From an uncultured Prevotellaceae bacterium (GTDB lineage: Bacteria; Bacteroidota; Bacteroidia; Bacteroidales; Bacteroidaceae): a stretch of 37,121 nucleotides of DNA. The DNA is taken from positions 1-37,121 of the forward strand of contig CAMPCG010000002.1 of assembly GCA_946644025.1 (NCBI GenBank), given 5' to 3'. Position numbers and translations under genes: made by a program. This document shows positions 24,812 through 32,203 of this stretch, piece by piece. How positions within the stretch are numbered: the stretch's first letter is position 1; the number at the start of each line of letters is the position of its first letter. The notes beneath the pieces were generated by a model. It had not been told where the DNA came from and did no database searches. It saw nothing but the letters and a program-made list of their open reading frames with translations.

Positions 24812-24842
24812 TTTGCATTTCGCTCGACTTTTCGTAACTTTG
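24812..24842 (+). promoter_or_regulatory. Promoter of mnmG
   Basis: TTTG (24812-24815), 19-nt spacer, TAACTTTG (24835-24842), 112 nt before the mnmG start codon. Confidence 0.8.
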
Positions 24843-24954
24843 CCGAAAAATAAAGCTGGGCAGCCCTGCCGGGGCAAAAACGCTGACGCGCTTCTTTGCG
24901 TTGCTACCCACAGGGCACAGCCTTGCAGCAGTCATTTCCAATAAACAGCCCGAA

Positions 24955-26841
24955 ATGAAAATGAATTACGACGTAGTGGTGATTGGCGGTGGCCATGCCG
25001 GCTGCGAGGCGGCCTGTGCCGCCGCCAACATGGGGGCCAGGACGCTCCTCGTCACCATGGACATGAACAAGATTGCACAGATGTCGTGCAACCCCGCCGT
25101 GGGAGGCATCGCCAAGGGTCAGATAGTACGCGAAATCGACGCCCTGGGCGGTCAGATGGGCCTGGTCACCGACCAGACCACCATACAGTTCCGGATGCTC
25201 AACATAGGCAAGGGACCCGCCGTGTGGAGCCCACGCGCTCAATGCGACCGAGGGAAGTTCATCTGGGCGTGGCGATCGGTGCTCGACCACACGCCCAACT
25301 TGGACATCTGGCAGGACCAAGCCTGCGAACTGCTCACGGAGCCTGGCCCCAAGCCCCACGTAGCAGGGGTGAGGACCATCTGGGGGGCCGAGATTTACGC
25401 CCGCTGTGTGGTGATTACGGCAGGCACATTCCTCAACGGACTGCTACACATAGGCCGCAAAATGATTCCCGGCGGACGCATTGCCGAGCCGGCAGTGGCC
25501 CATTTCACCGAGAGCATCACCCGCCACGGCATACGTTCGGCACGCATGAAGACGGGTACGCCCGTGCGCATAGACCGACGCAGCGTGGACTTCAGCTATC
25601 TGATAGAACAGCCGGGGGAAGACCGTCCCTACGGCTTCTCTTACATGGATAAAACGGAGCGCACTCCCCTACCCCAGCTGTCCTGCTGGACGTGCAACAC
25701 CAACGCTGCCGTTCACGAGACGCTGCGCTCGGGACTGGCCGACTCGCCACTCTACAACGGACAGATACAGTCTATAGGCCCGCGCTACTGCCCCTCAATA
25801 GAAACGAAGCTCGTCACCTTCCCCGACCGTGAACAGCACCCGCTCTTCCTCGAACCCGAAGGCACGGACACGAACGAGATGTACCTGAACGGATTTTCCT
25901 CGTCGCTGCCCATGGAGGTGCAGATAGAGGCGCTGAAGAAGATGCCGGCCTTCAGAAACCTGAAGGTCTACCGACCAGGCTACGCCATAGAGTACGACTT
26001 CTTCGACCCCACACAGCTTACGCACTCGTTGGAATCGAAGATTATTGACGGACTCTTCATGGCCGGACAGGTAAACGGCACGACGGGCTACGAGGAGGCC
26101 GCCGGACAGGGTCTGGTGGCTGGAATCAACGCCGCGCTGCGGTGCGGTGGAACCGAAATATTCGTGATGCACCGCGACGAGTCCTACATCGGCGTGCTCA
26201 TTGATGACCTCGTGACGAAAGGGGTGGACGAGCCCTACCGCATGTTTACCTCGCGGGCAGAATATAGAATACTGCTACGCCAGGACGATGCCGACCGCCG
26301 ACTGACGGAGAAGAGCTACAAGCTGGGGCTCGCCACGCGAGAACGCTACGACTGGTGGCTGGAGAAGAAACAGGCGGTCGAAGAAATCGAAGAATTTTGC
26401 AATACATTCCCCATTAAGGCGAAGGAGATAAACCCCGCACTGGAACATCTTGGCACCACGCCGCTACAGTTCGGCGTGAAGCTGGAAGACCTTATCGCCC
26501 GGCCACAGCTGAACTTTGCCAATCTTTCGGACTATATCCCCCAGCTGAAGGAACTGTTGGAAAAGCTACCGAACCGCAACGAGGAAATTGCCGAAGCCGC
26601 CGAAATACGCATCAAATACCAAGGCTACGTCGAGCGCGAGCGCCAGGTGGCCGAAAAGATGCACCGGCTGGAGAACATCCGCATAAAGGGCCACTTCGAC
26701 TACAACACGCTGCAGTCCCTATCCACCGAAGCACGACAGAAGCTCACGCGCATAGACCCCGAAACACTCGCACAGGCCAGCCGAATTCCAGGCATCTCGC
26801 CCAGCGACATCAACGTGCTGCTGGTCCTCATGGGACGGTAA
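24955..26841 (+). CDS. mnmG: tRNA uridine-5-carboxymethylaminomethyl modification enzyme MnmG
   Basis: The 628-residue FAD enzyme acts with MnmE on the wobble uridine of certain tRNAs. The FAD-binding GGGHAG (residues 11-16), SCNPAVGGIAKG and the cysteine region SCWTCNTN (Cys247) are intact, and the length matches the family. The start at MKMNYDVVV is preferred over an upstream ATG at 24901 that adds 18 unrelated residues. A start two codons later is also possible. It has its own promoter. A parS-type site follows its stop by 9 nt. Confidence 0.96.
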   Translation: MKMNYDVVVIGGGHAGCEAACAAANMGARTLLVTMDMNKIAQMSCNPAVGGIAKGQIVREIDALGGQMGLVTDQTTIQFRMLNIGKGPAVWSPRAQCDRGKFIWAWRSVLDHTPNLDIWQDQACELLTEPGPKPHVAGVRTIWGAEIYARCVVITAGTFLNGLLHIGRKMIPGGRIAEPAVAHFTESITRHGIRSARMKTGTPVRIDRRSVDFSYLIEQPGEDRPYGFSYMDKTERTPLPQLSCWTCNTNAAVHETLRSGLADSPLYNGQIQSIGPRYCPSIETKLVTFPDREQHPLFLEPEGTDTNEMYLNGFSSSLPMEVQIEALKKMPAFRNLKVYRPGYAIEYDFFDPTQLTHSLESKIIDGLFMAGQVNGTTGYEEAAGQGLVAGINAALRCGGTEIFVMHRDESYIGVLIDDLVTKGVDEPYRMFTSRAEYRILLRQDDADRRLTEKSYKLGLATRERYDWWLEKKQAVEEIEEFCNTFPIKAKEINPALEHLGTTPLQFGVKLEDLIARPQLNFANLSDYIPQLKELLEKLPNRNEEIAEAAEIRIKYQGYVERERQVAEKMHRLENIRIKGHFDYNTLQSLSTEARQKLTRIDPETLAQASRIPGISPSDINVLLVLMGR

Positions 26842-26850
26842 CGCTTTCCC

Positions 26851-26866
26851 TGTTCCACGTGAAACA
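26851..26866. promoter_or_regulatory. parS site for ParB (chromosome partitioning)
   Basis: TGTTCCACGTGAAACA matches the widely conserved ParB-binding parS consensus TGTTNCACGTGAAACA in full. It lies between mnmG and apt. parS sites cluster near the replication origin in most bacteria. Confidence 0.85.
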
Positions 26867-26899
26867 AAACATTCGCAAAACCCCATAAACACTAAGAAA

Positions 26900-27427
26900 A
26901 TGAACAACCAAGTATTGCTGGACAACCTCCGTTGCATCCCCGATTTTCCAAAAAAAGGAATTAACTTCCGCGACGTTACGACACTCTACAAAAGTGCCGA
27001 GTGCCTACAAATCATGCTCGACGAACTCTACGAGCTGTATAAGGACAAAGGCATCACTAAGATTGTGGGCATAGAGAGCCGAGGGTTCATCATGGCCTCG
27101 GCCTTGGCAGCACGTCTGCACTGCGGCATCGTCCTTGCCCGCAAACCAGGCAAGCTACCCTCAACGGTCATCAAGGAATCGTTCTCGAAGGAGTATGGCG
27201 TCGACACCATCGAAATGCACCTCGACTCTATCAACGAGAACGACGTGGTGCTTATCCACGATGACCTACTTGCAACGGGAGGAACAGCCAAGGCAGCCTA
27301 CAAGCTGGTGCAGCACTTCCACCCCAAGAAAACCTACATGAACTTCATCATCGAAATAAAGGACGAGGGCCTGCACGGCCGCGACCTCTTCGAAGGAATA
27401 GAGCTGACCACGCTAATGACTATCTAA
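26900..27427 (+). CDS. apt: Adenine phosphoribosyltransferase
   Basis: The 175-residue enzyme converts adenine and PRPP to AMP for purine salvage. It shows the family start (IPDFPKKGINFRDVTTL), the ESRGF motif and the PRPP-binding loop VVLIHDDLLATGGTA (about 115-129). Length is normal. It is flanked on both sides by parS-type palindromes and followed by uvrC in the same direction. Confidence 0.96.
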   Translation: MNNQVLLDNLRCIPDFPKKGINFRDVTTLYKSAECLQIMLDELYELYKDKGITKIVGIESRGFIMASALAARLHCGIVLARKPGKLPSTVIKESFSKEYGVDTIEMHLDSINENDVVLIHDDLLATGGTAKAAYKLVQHFHPKKTYMNFIIEIKDEGLHGRDLFEGIELTTLMTI

Positions 27428-27443
27428 CGTTCCACGTGGAACA
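27428..27443. promoter_or_regulatory. Second parS-type site
   Basis: CGTTCCACGTGGAACA contains a perfect 14-bp palindrome GTTCCACGTGGAAC and differs from the symmetric parS form only in its first base. It begins directly after the apt stop codon, 577 bp from the first site. Confidence 0.75.
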
Positions 27444-27475
27444 AAACCGAGTGAAACACCGATAAACAAAGGGGA

Positions 27476-29299
27476 ATGACGAAAGAAGAGAACGAGAAAC
27501 GGTTGGCCTATCTAAAGAGCATCGTGGCCCGTCTGCCAGACAAACCGGGCAGCTATCAGTTCTACGATGACCAGCACACTATAATATATGTAGGTAAGGC
27601 CAAGAACCTCAAGGCCCGCGTATCAAGCTATTTCCACACGGAGGTGGACCGCTACAAGACGAAGGTGCTCGTCAGCAAGATACACGACCTGAGCTACACC
27701 GTCGTGAATAGCGAGGAGGACGCGCTGCTGCTGGAGAACGAGCTAATCAAGAAGTACAACCCGCGCTACAACGTGCTGCTGAAGGACGGTAAGACCTATC
27801 CCAGCATCTGCGTAACCAACGAACACCTACCCCGCATCTTCAAGACGCGAACTATCAATAAGAAGTGGGGAACCTACTATGGCCCCTACTCCCACATAGG
27901 GTCGATGCAGACAGTGCTCGAGCTCATCAAGAAGCTCTATCATCCCCGCTCCTGCAAAATGCCCATAACGAAGGAAGGCATCGAGGGCAAGAAATACCAG
28001 GTCTGTCTGGAGTATCACATCAAGAACTGCGGCGGGCCTTGCGTCGGTAAACAGTCATACGAGGACTACCAAGAGAATATCCGTCAGGCCCGGGAGATTC
28101 TGAAAGGCAACACCCGCCAGGTGCTTCGTGACATGAAAGAGCAGATGCTACAGCTGGCCGAGGAGCTACGCTTTGAGGAGGCCGAGCTGTTGAAGAGGAA
28201 ATACCAGCTCATAGAGTCGTTCGTGAGCAAGAGCGAAGTGGTGAGCCACACCATCAACAACGTCGATGTCTTCACCATCACCAACGACGAAAATATTGCC
28301 TACATCAACTTCATCCACGTGGCCAACGGAGCCATCAACCAGTCGTTCACCTTCGAGTTCAAGAAACGACTCAACGAGACCGAGGAAGAGCTGTTGCAGT
28401 TAGGCATAGTTGAGATGAGAAAGCGCTTCAAAAGCAATTCTAAAGAGGTCGTTGTGCCCTTCGACCCACAGCTGGAACTGGAGGGAGTGAAGTTCATCAT
28501 TCCCGAACGGGGGGACAAAAAGACGCTGTTAGAGCTGTCGGAAATGAACGGCAAACAGTACAAAATCGACCGTCTGAAACAAGCCGAGAAGCTCAATCCA
28601 GAGCAAAAACAGGTGCGCCTGATGAAGGAATTGCAGGAGAAATTAGGCATGGAAAAGATGCCCTACCAGATAGAGTGTTTCGACAACTCCAACATCTCCG
28701 GCACTGACGCCGTAGCCGCCTGCGTGGTGTTCAAGAGCATGAAACCAAGCAAGCAGGACTACAAGCGCTACAACATCAAGACCGTAGTAGGTCCCGACGA
28801 TTACGCCTCGATGAAGGAGGTCGTACACCGCCGCTACACGCGCCTCCTGGCCGAAGAGCAACCCCTACCCGACCTCATCATTGCCGACGGCGGAAGAGGG
28901 CAGATGGAGGTCATACGCGAGGTAATTCAAGACGAGCTGAACCTCGATATTCCTATTGCGGGACTGGCCAAGGACAATCGCCACCGCACCAACGAGCTGC
29001 TTTACGGCTTCCCGCCGAAGGTGATTGGACTGAAAACCAACTCCGAACTATTCCACGTACTGACCCATATACAGGACGAGGTACACCGATTTGCCATCAC
29101 TTTCCACCGTGAAAAGCGCTCCAAACGCGCCCTACATTCAGAGCTGAACGACATCAAAGGCATCGGTCCGAAGTACAGCGACAAGCTACTCAGCGAGCTC
29201 AAATCGGTAAAGAAAATCAAGGAAGCAAGCCTCGAAGAACTAACCGCCGTGGTCGGCAAGGCGAAGGCCGAGATAGTCTACCAGCACTTTCATGAATGA
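27476..29299 (+). CDS. uvrC: Excinuclease ABC subunit C
   Basis: The 607-residue protein makes both incisions in nucleotide excision repair with UvrB. The domains are in the expected order: GIY-YIG nuclease (GSYQFYDDQHTIIYVGKAKNL, about 22-42), a UVR motif (about 220-245, LRFEEAELLKRKYQLI), the RNase H-like domain (ECFDNSNISGTDAVAA, about 400) and a C-terminal helix-hairpin-helix (DIKGIGPKYSDKLLSEL). Length is typical. It lies 48 nt after apt. Confidence 0.97.
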   Translation: MTKEENEKRLAYLKSIVARLPDKPGSYQFYDDQHTIIYVGKAKNLKARVSSYFHTEVDRYKTKVLVSKIHDLSYTVVNSEEDALLLENELIKKYNPRYNVLLKDGKTYPSICVTNEHLPRIFKTRTINKKWGTYYGPYSHIGSMQTVLELIKKLYHPRSCKMPITKEGIEGKKYQVCLEYHIKNCGGPCVGKQSYEDYQENIRQAREILKGNTRQVLRDMKEQMLQLAEELRFEEAELLKRKYQLIESFVSKSEVVSHTINNVDVFTITNDENIAYINFIHVANGAINQSFTFEFKKRLNETEEELLQLGIVEMRKRFKSNSKEVVVPFDPQLELEGVKFIIPERGDKKTLLELSEMNGKQYKIDRLKQAEKLNPEQKQVRLMKELQEKLGMEKMPYQIECFDNSNISGTDAVAACVVFKSMKPSKQDYKRYNIKTVVGPDDYASMKEVVHRRYTRLLAEEQPLPDLIIADGGRGQMEVIREVIQDELNLDIPIAGLAKDNRHRTNELLYGFPPKVIGLKTNSELFHVLTHIQDEVHRFAITFHREKRSKRALHSELNDIKGIGPKYSDKLLSELKSVKKIKEASLEELTAVVGKAKAEIVYQHFHE

Positions 29300-29303
29300 A
29301 TCG

Positions 29304-29335
29304 TTTGGCCAATTCAAAATAATATCGTAACTTTG
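29304..29335 (+). promoter_or_regulatory. Promoter of the dtd-mazG-deoC group
   Basis: TTTG (29304-29307), 20-nt spacer, TAACTTTG (29328-29335), 20 nt before the dtd start codon. It begins only 5 nt after the uvrC stop. Confidence 0.85.
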
Positions 29336-29354
29336 CAAGCAAAACAGAACTGAA

Positions 29355-29807
29355 ATGAGAGCAGTCATACAAAGAGTAAGCCATGCCAGCGTCACCATCG
29401 CGGGAGCCGTCAAGTCAGAAATAGACCAGGGATTCCTCATCCTGCTGGGCATTTGCGATGAAGATAACACGGAGGACGTAGAGTGGCTGGTGAAGAAAAT
29501 AGCCAACCTGCGGGTGTTTGACGACGAGAACGGAGTGATGAACCGCTCCATCATCGAGAAAGAATGCAACTGCCTGGTAGTCAGTCAATTCACCCTCTAC
29601 GCCAGCTATAAAAAGGGCAATCGGCCGTCGTGGTTCCGCGCTGGTAGTCACGAGCACTCCATCCCCCTCTACGAAGCCTTCTGCCAACAGCTTTCACAAA
29701 CCATCGGCAAGACGGTGGGCACGGGAGAGTTCGGCGCCGACATGAAGGTGGAACTGCTCAACGACGGGCCTGTAACCATCTGTATGGACACAAGAAACAA
29801 GGAGTAA
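29355..29807 (+). CDS. dtd: D-aminoacyl-tRNA deacylase
   Basis: The 150-residue enzyme hydrolyses D-amino acids wrongly attached to tRNA. The two family signatures are present: SQFTLYASYKKGNRPSW and the Gly-cisPro region GPVTICMDTR near the C-terminus. It starts a three-gene run with a MazG-like gene one base later and deoC. Confidence 0.96.
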   Translation: MRAVIQRVSHASVTIAGAVKSEIDQGFLILLGICDEDNTEDVEWLVKKIANLRVFDDENGVMNRSIIEKECNCLVVSQFTLYASYKKGNRPSWFRAGSHEHSIPLYEAFCQQLSQTIGKTVGTGEFGADMKVELLNDGPVTICMDTRNKE

Positions 29808-29808
29808 C

Positions 29809-30135
29809 ATGACGATAAAAGAAGCACAACAGACTGTAGACCAATGGATTAGAGAATATGGCGTACGCTATTTCTCAGAACTGACCAACATGGCCGTACT
29901 GACCGAAGAGGTGGGTGAACTGGCTCGCGTCATGGCCCGCAAATATGGCGACCAAAGCTTCAAAGAGGGCGAAAAGGAGAATCTGGGCGACGAGATGGCC
30001 GACGTGCTGTGGGTGCTCATCTGCCTGGCCAACCAGACGGGTGTAGACCTGACCGAAGAGTTCAAGAAGAACCTGGAGAAAAAGACCCACCGCGACTCGC
30101 TCAGACACATAGGCAACCCGAAGCTGCGCGCATAG
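29809..30135 (+). CDS. MazG-like nucleotide pyrophosphohydrolase
   Basis: The 108-residue protein carries the all-alpha NTP pyrophosphatase motifs EExxE (Glu33, Glu34, Glu37) and DExxD (Asp61, Glu62, Asp65), so it probably hydrolyses a nucleoside triphosphate to the monophosphate. Substrate choice cannot be read. It starts one base after the dtd stop, so the two are certainly co-transcribed. Confidence 0.92.
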   Translation: MTIKEAQQTVDQWIREYGVRYFSELTNMAVLTEEVGELARVMARKYGDQSFKEGEKENLGDEMADVLWVLICLANQTGVDLTEEFKKNLEKKTHRDSLRHIGNPKLRA

Positions 30136-30208
30136 CGCCCAGAGGGTCCACCGGACTTTGAACAATCGCATCTAAAAGAGCAAAAATTAACCCTAAATCA
30201 CTATCTAT

Positions 30209-31147
30209 ATGACAGAGAAAAAAGACCACTGCGAGTGCGGTCACGAGCACCATCACGCACTCCCCACGAGCCGCATAGAAGAGGCTCTGAAGAAGTACAA
30301 TCTCGACATCAGCGACGCCGAAGTGAGCGAGGCTGTGAAGAAGATTATCGCCGAGAAAGTACACGAGAACGACACGCCCGAGGTGAAGCGTTTCCTCATG
30401 GGCAGCGTGGAACTGACCACCCTGAAGACCACCGACAGCGACGAGAGCGTGCTGGCCTTCACCGAGAAAGTGAACCAGTTTGAAGAGGCCTACCCCACCC
30501 TACCCCACGTGGCTACCATCTGCGTCTATCCGCGCTTTGCCAAGATCGTGAGCGAGACGTTGGAGGTAGACGGCGTTGAAATAGCCTGTGTATCAGGCAG
30601 TTTCCCCAGCAGCCAGTCGCTCATCGAGGTAAAGACCATCGAGACGTCGCTGGCCATCAAGGACGGAGCTACAGAGATTGACATCGTGCAACCCGTAGGA
30701 GCCTTTCTCTCAGGCGATTACGATACCGTCGTCGACGAGATTCAGCAGCAGAAGGAAGCCTGTGGCGACCACGACATGAAGGTCATTCTGGAGACGGGTT
30801 GCCTGAAGACCGCCAAGAACATCAAGACGGCCTCGATACTGGCCATGTATGCCGGCGCCGACTACATAAAGACGTCTACGGGCAAGCTGGAGCCAGCCGC
30901 CACACCGGAGGCAGCCTACGTCATGTGTCAGGCCATCAAAGAGTACTACGACGAGACAGGCATCCAGATAGGTTTCAAGCCCGCCGGCGGACTGAACAGC
31001 GTGATGGATGCCCTCATCTATTACACCATCGTGAAAGAAGTGCTGGGCGAGAAATGGCTCACTAACAAGTGGTTACGACTAGGCACTTCACGCTTGGCAA
31101 ACATGCTGCTGAGTGAAGTCGTAGGGAAGGAAACGAAGTTCTTCTAA
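30209..31147 (+). CDS. deoC: Deoxyribose-phosphate aldolase
   Basis: The 312-residue class I aldolase splits deoxyribose-5-phosphate to glyceraldehyde-3-phosphate and acetaldehyde in deoxynucleoside breakdown. The Schiff-base lysine lies in DYIKTSTGK (Lys221) and the second conserved lysine in GFKPAGG (Lys257). It is about 50 residues longer than the E. coli enzyme, mostly at the N-terminus, which begins with a Cys/His-rich stretch (DHCECGHEHHH) that could bind metal. Its stop codon overlaps the stop of the convergent polyprenyl synthase gene (31144-31147). Confidence 0.94.
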   Translation: MTEKKDHCECGHEHHHALPTSRIEEALKKYNLDISDAEVSEAVKKIIAEKVHENDTPEVKRFLMGSVELTTLKTTDSDESVLAFTEKVNQFEEAYPTLPHVATICVYPRFAKIVSETLEVDGVEIACVSGSFPSSQSLIEVKTIETSLAIKDGATEIDIVQPVGAFLSGDYDTVVDEIQQQKEACGDHDMKVILETGCLKTAKNIKTASILAMYAGADYIKTSTGKLEPAATPEAAYVMCQAIKEYYDETGIQIGFKPAGGLNSVMDALIYYTIVKEVLGEKWLTNKWLRLGTSRLANMLLSEVVGKETKFF

Positions 31148-32118
31148 TAGTTTCGCTCCATCACATAGTCGAGATAGGCGGTCAAAGCATCGCGTATCTC
31201 GGCTTTTTTGATGGTGGACACATATTCCTGCGCCTTTGCACGGTAGTCCATCATCGCCTGCTCGGCATATTCAATACCTCCCTGCTGCTTGGTAAACTCC
31301 ACTAAAACAGCGATTTCATCGCTATTGATAGTGCCTGCCTTTACCTTCCGCGCCAGGTTGGCCATCGACTCGTAGGAACTGTTGTTCAGGGCGTAGATGA
31401 TGGGCAACGTCAGCTTACCCTCGGCCATGTCGTTGCCTGTAGGCTTGCCAATGGCCTTCGAGTCGAAATAGTCGAAGATGTCGTCACGAATCTGGAAGAT
31501 GATGCCGATGTTCTGACCAAACTGTCCAGCCAGTTTGACCTCCTCCTGCGAGGCACCACCCGAGAGGGCTCCAATGGCAGCGCAAGCCTCGAAGAGGGCT
31601 GCTGTCTTCTGCTTAATCACCTGATAGTAAACGTCTTCCGAAATCTCCTGATTGCGGATATTCGAGAGCTGCAAAATCTCGCCCGAGGCCAGCGTGCGAC
31701 CTAACTGTGCCAGGCTTTCCACGATACGCTGGTTGCCGGTATAGGCCACGTGAAGCAGCGCCGTGGAGAGGATGTAGTCGCCCACGAGGACCGACACCTT
31801 ATTATTATAGGTGGCATTGACCGAAGGCTGGCCCCGTCGCTCACCGCTCTCGTCCACCACATCGTCATGAACGAGCGATGCCGTGTGCAGCAGTTCCAAG
31901 CCGATGGCGCTGTGCTGCGTCACCTGGGTCACCTCGCTGTAATTCTTGGCCACAAGCATCATCAGAATGGGGCGCATACCCTTTCCCATGCGCTGCCTGA
32001 TGTGGTTCAGCACCTCAGAAAGGAGGCCGTCGGTATGAGAGAGCGATTCCTGAAACAAGCGTCTAAAGGTCTCAAATTCAGGTTCTATCGGTCGTTTAAT
32101 AAGCGATAAAGGGTCCAT
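31144..32118 (-). CDS. Polyprenyl diphosphate synthase
   Basis: The 324-residue enzyme has the two aspartate-rich motifs of trans-prenyltransferases, DDVVD (85-89) and DDIFD (212-216), with the intervening GERRG. It probably makes the long-chain prenyl diphosphate for menaquinone. The residues before the first motif (TASLVHDD) are small, which fits a long product. The gene is divergent from polA and convergent with deoC, whose stop it overlaps. Confidence 0.93.
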   Translation of the reverse strand: MDPLSLIKRPIEPEFETFRRLFQESLSHTDGLLSEVLNHIRQRMGKGMRPILMMLVAKNYSEVTQVTQHSAIGLELLHTASLVHDDVVDESGERRGQPSVNATYNNKVSVLVGDYILSTALLHVAYTGNQRIVESLAQLGRTLASGEILQLSNIRNQEISEDVYYQVIKQKTAALFEACAAIGALSGGASQEEVKLAGQFGQNIGIIFQIRDDIFDYFDSKAIGKPTGNDMAEGKLTLPIIYALNNSSYESMANLARKVKAGTINSDEIAVLVEFTKQQGGIEYAEQAMMDYRAKAQEYVSTIKKAEIRDALTAYLDYVMERNY

Positions 32119-32135
32119 AATGCAGAAATTTGTTA

Positions 32136-32143
32136 CAAAAGTA
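32136..32143 (-). promoter_or_regulatory. Promoter -7 element of the polyprenyl synthase gene
   Basis: Minus strand TACTTTTG, 18 nt before the start codon. No clear TTTG is present at the right distance. Confidence 0.5.
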
Positions 32144-32176
32144 GTGAAAAAATTGCAGTATTCGGAATTTTTTTAG

Positions 32177-32184
32177 TAATTTTA
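32177..32184 (+). promoter_or_regulatory. Possible promoter of polA
   Basis: TAATTTTA resembles the -7 box but lacks the final G. TTG at 32153-32155 is 21 nt upstream. Together with the minus-strand box this fills the 85-bp divergent gap. Confidence 0.4.
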
Positions 32185-32203
32185 CACGAAAATTGCTAAA
32201 ACT

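Larger units (their letters stand above)
24564..24954. other. 391-bp intergenic region before mnmG
   Basis: No gene is supported here. It contains a 22-bp tandem duplication (24565-24608), a RAYT-type palindrome (24692-24710), C-rich low-complexity sequence, the mnmG promoter and a leader of about 110 nt. Reading frames through it show no recognisable protein. Confidence 0.8.
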
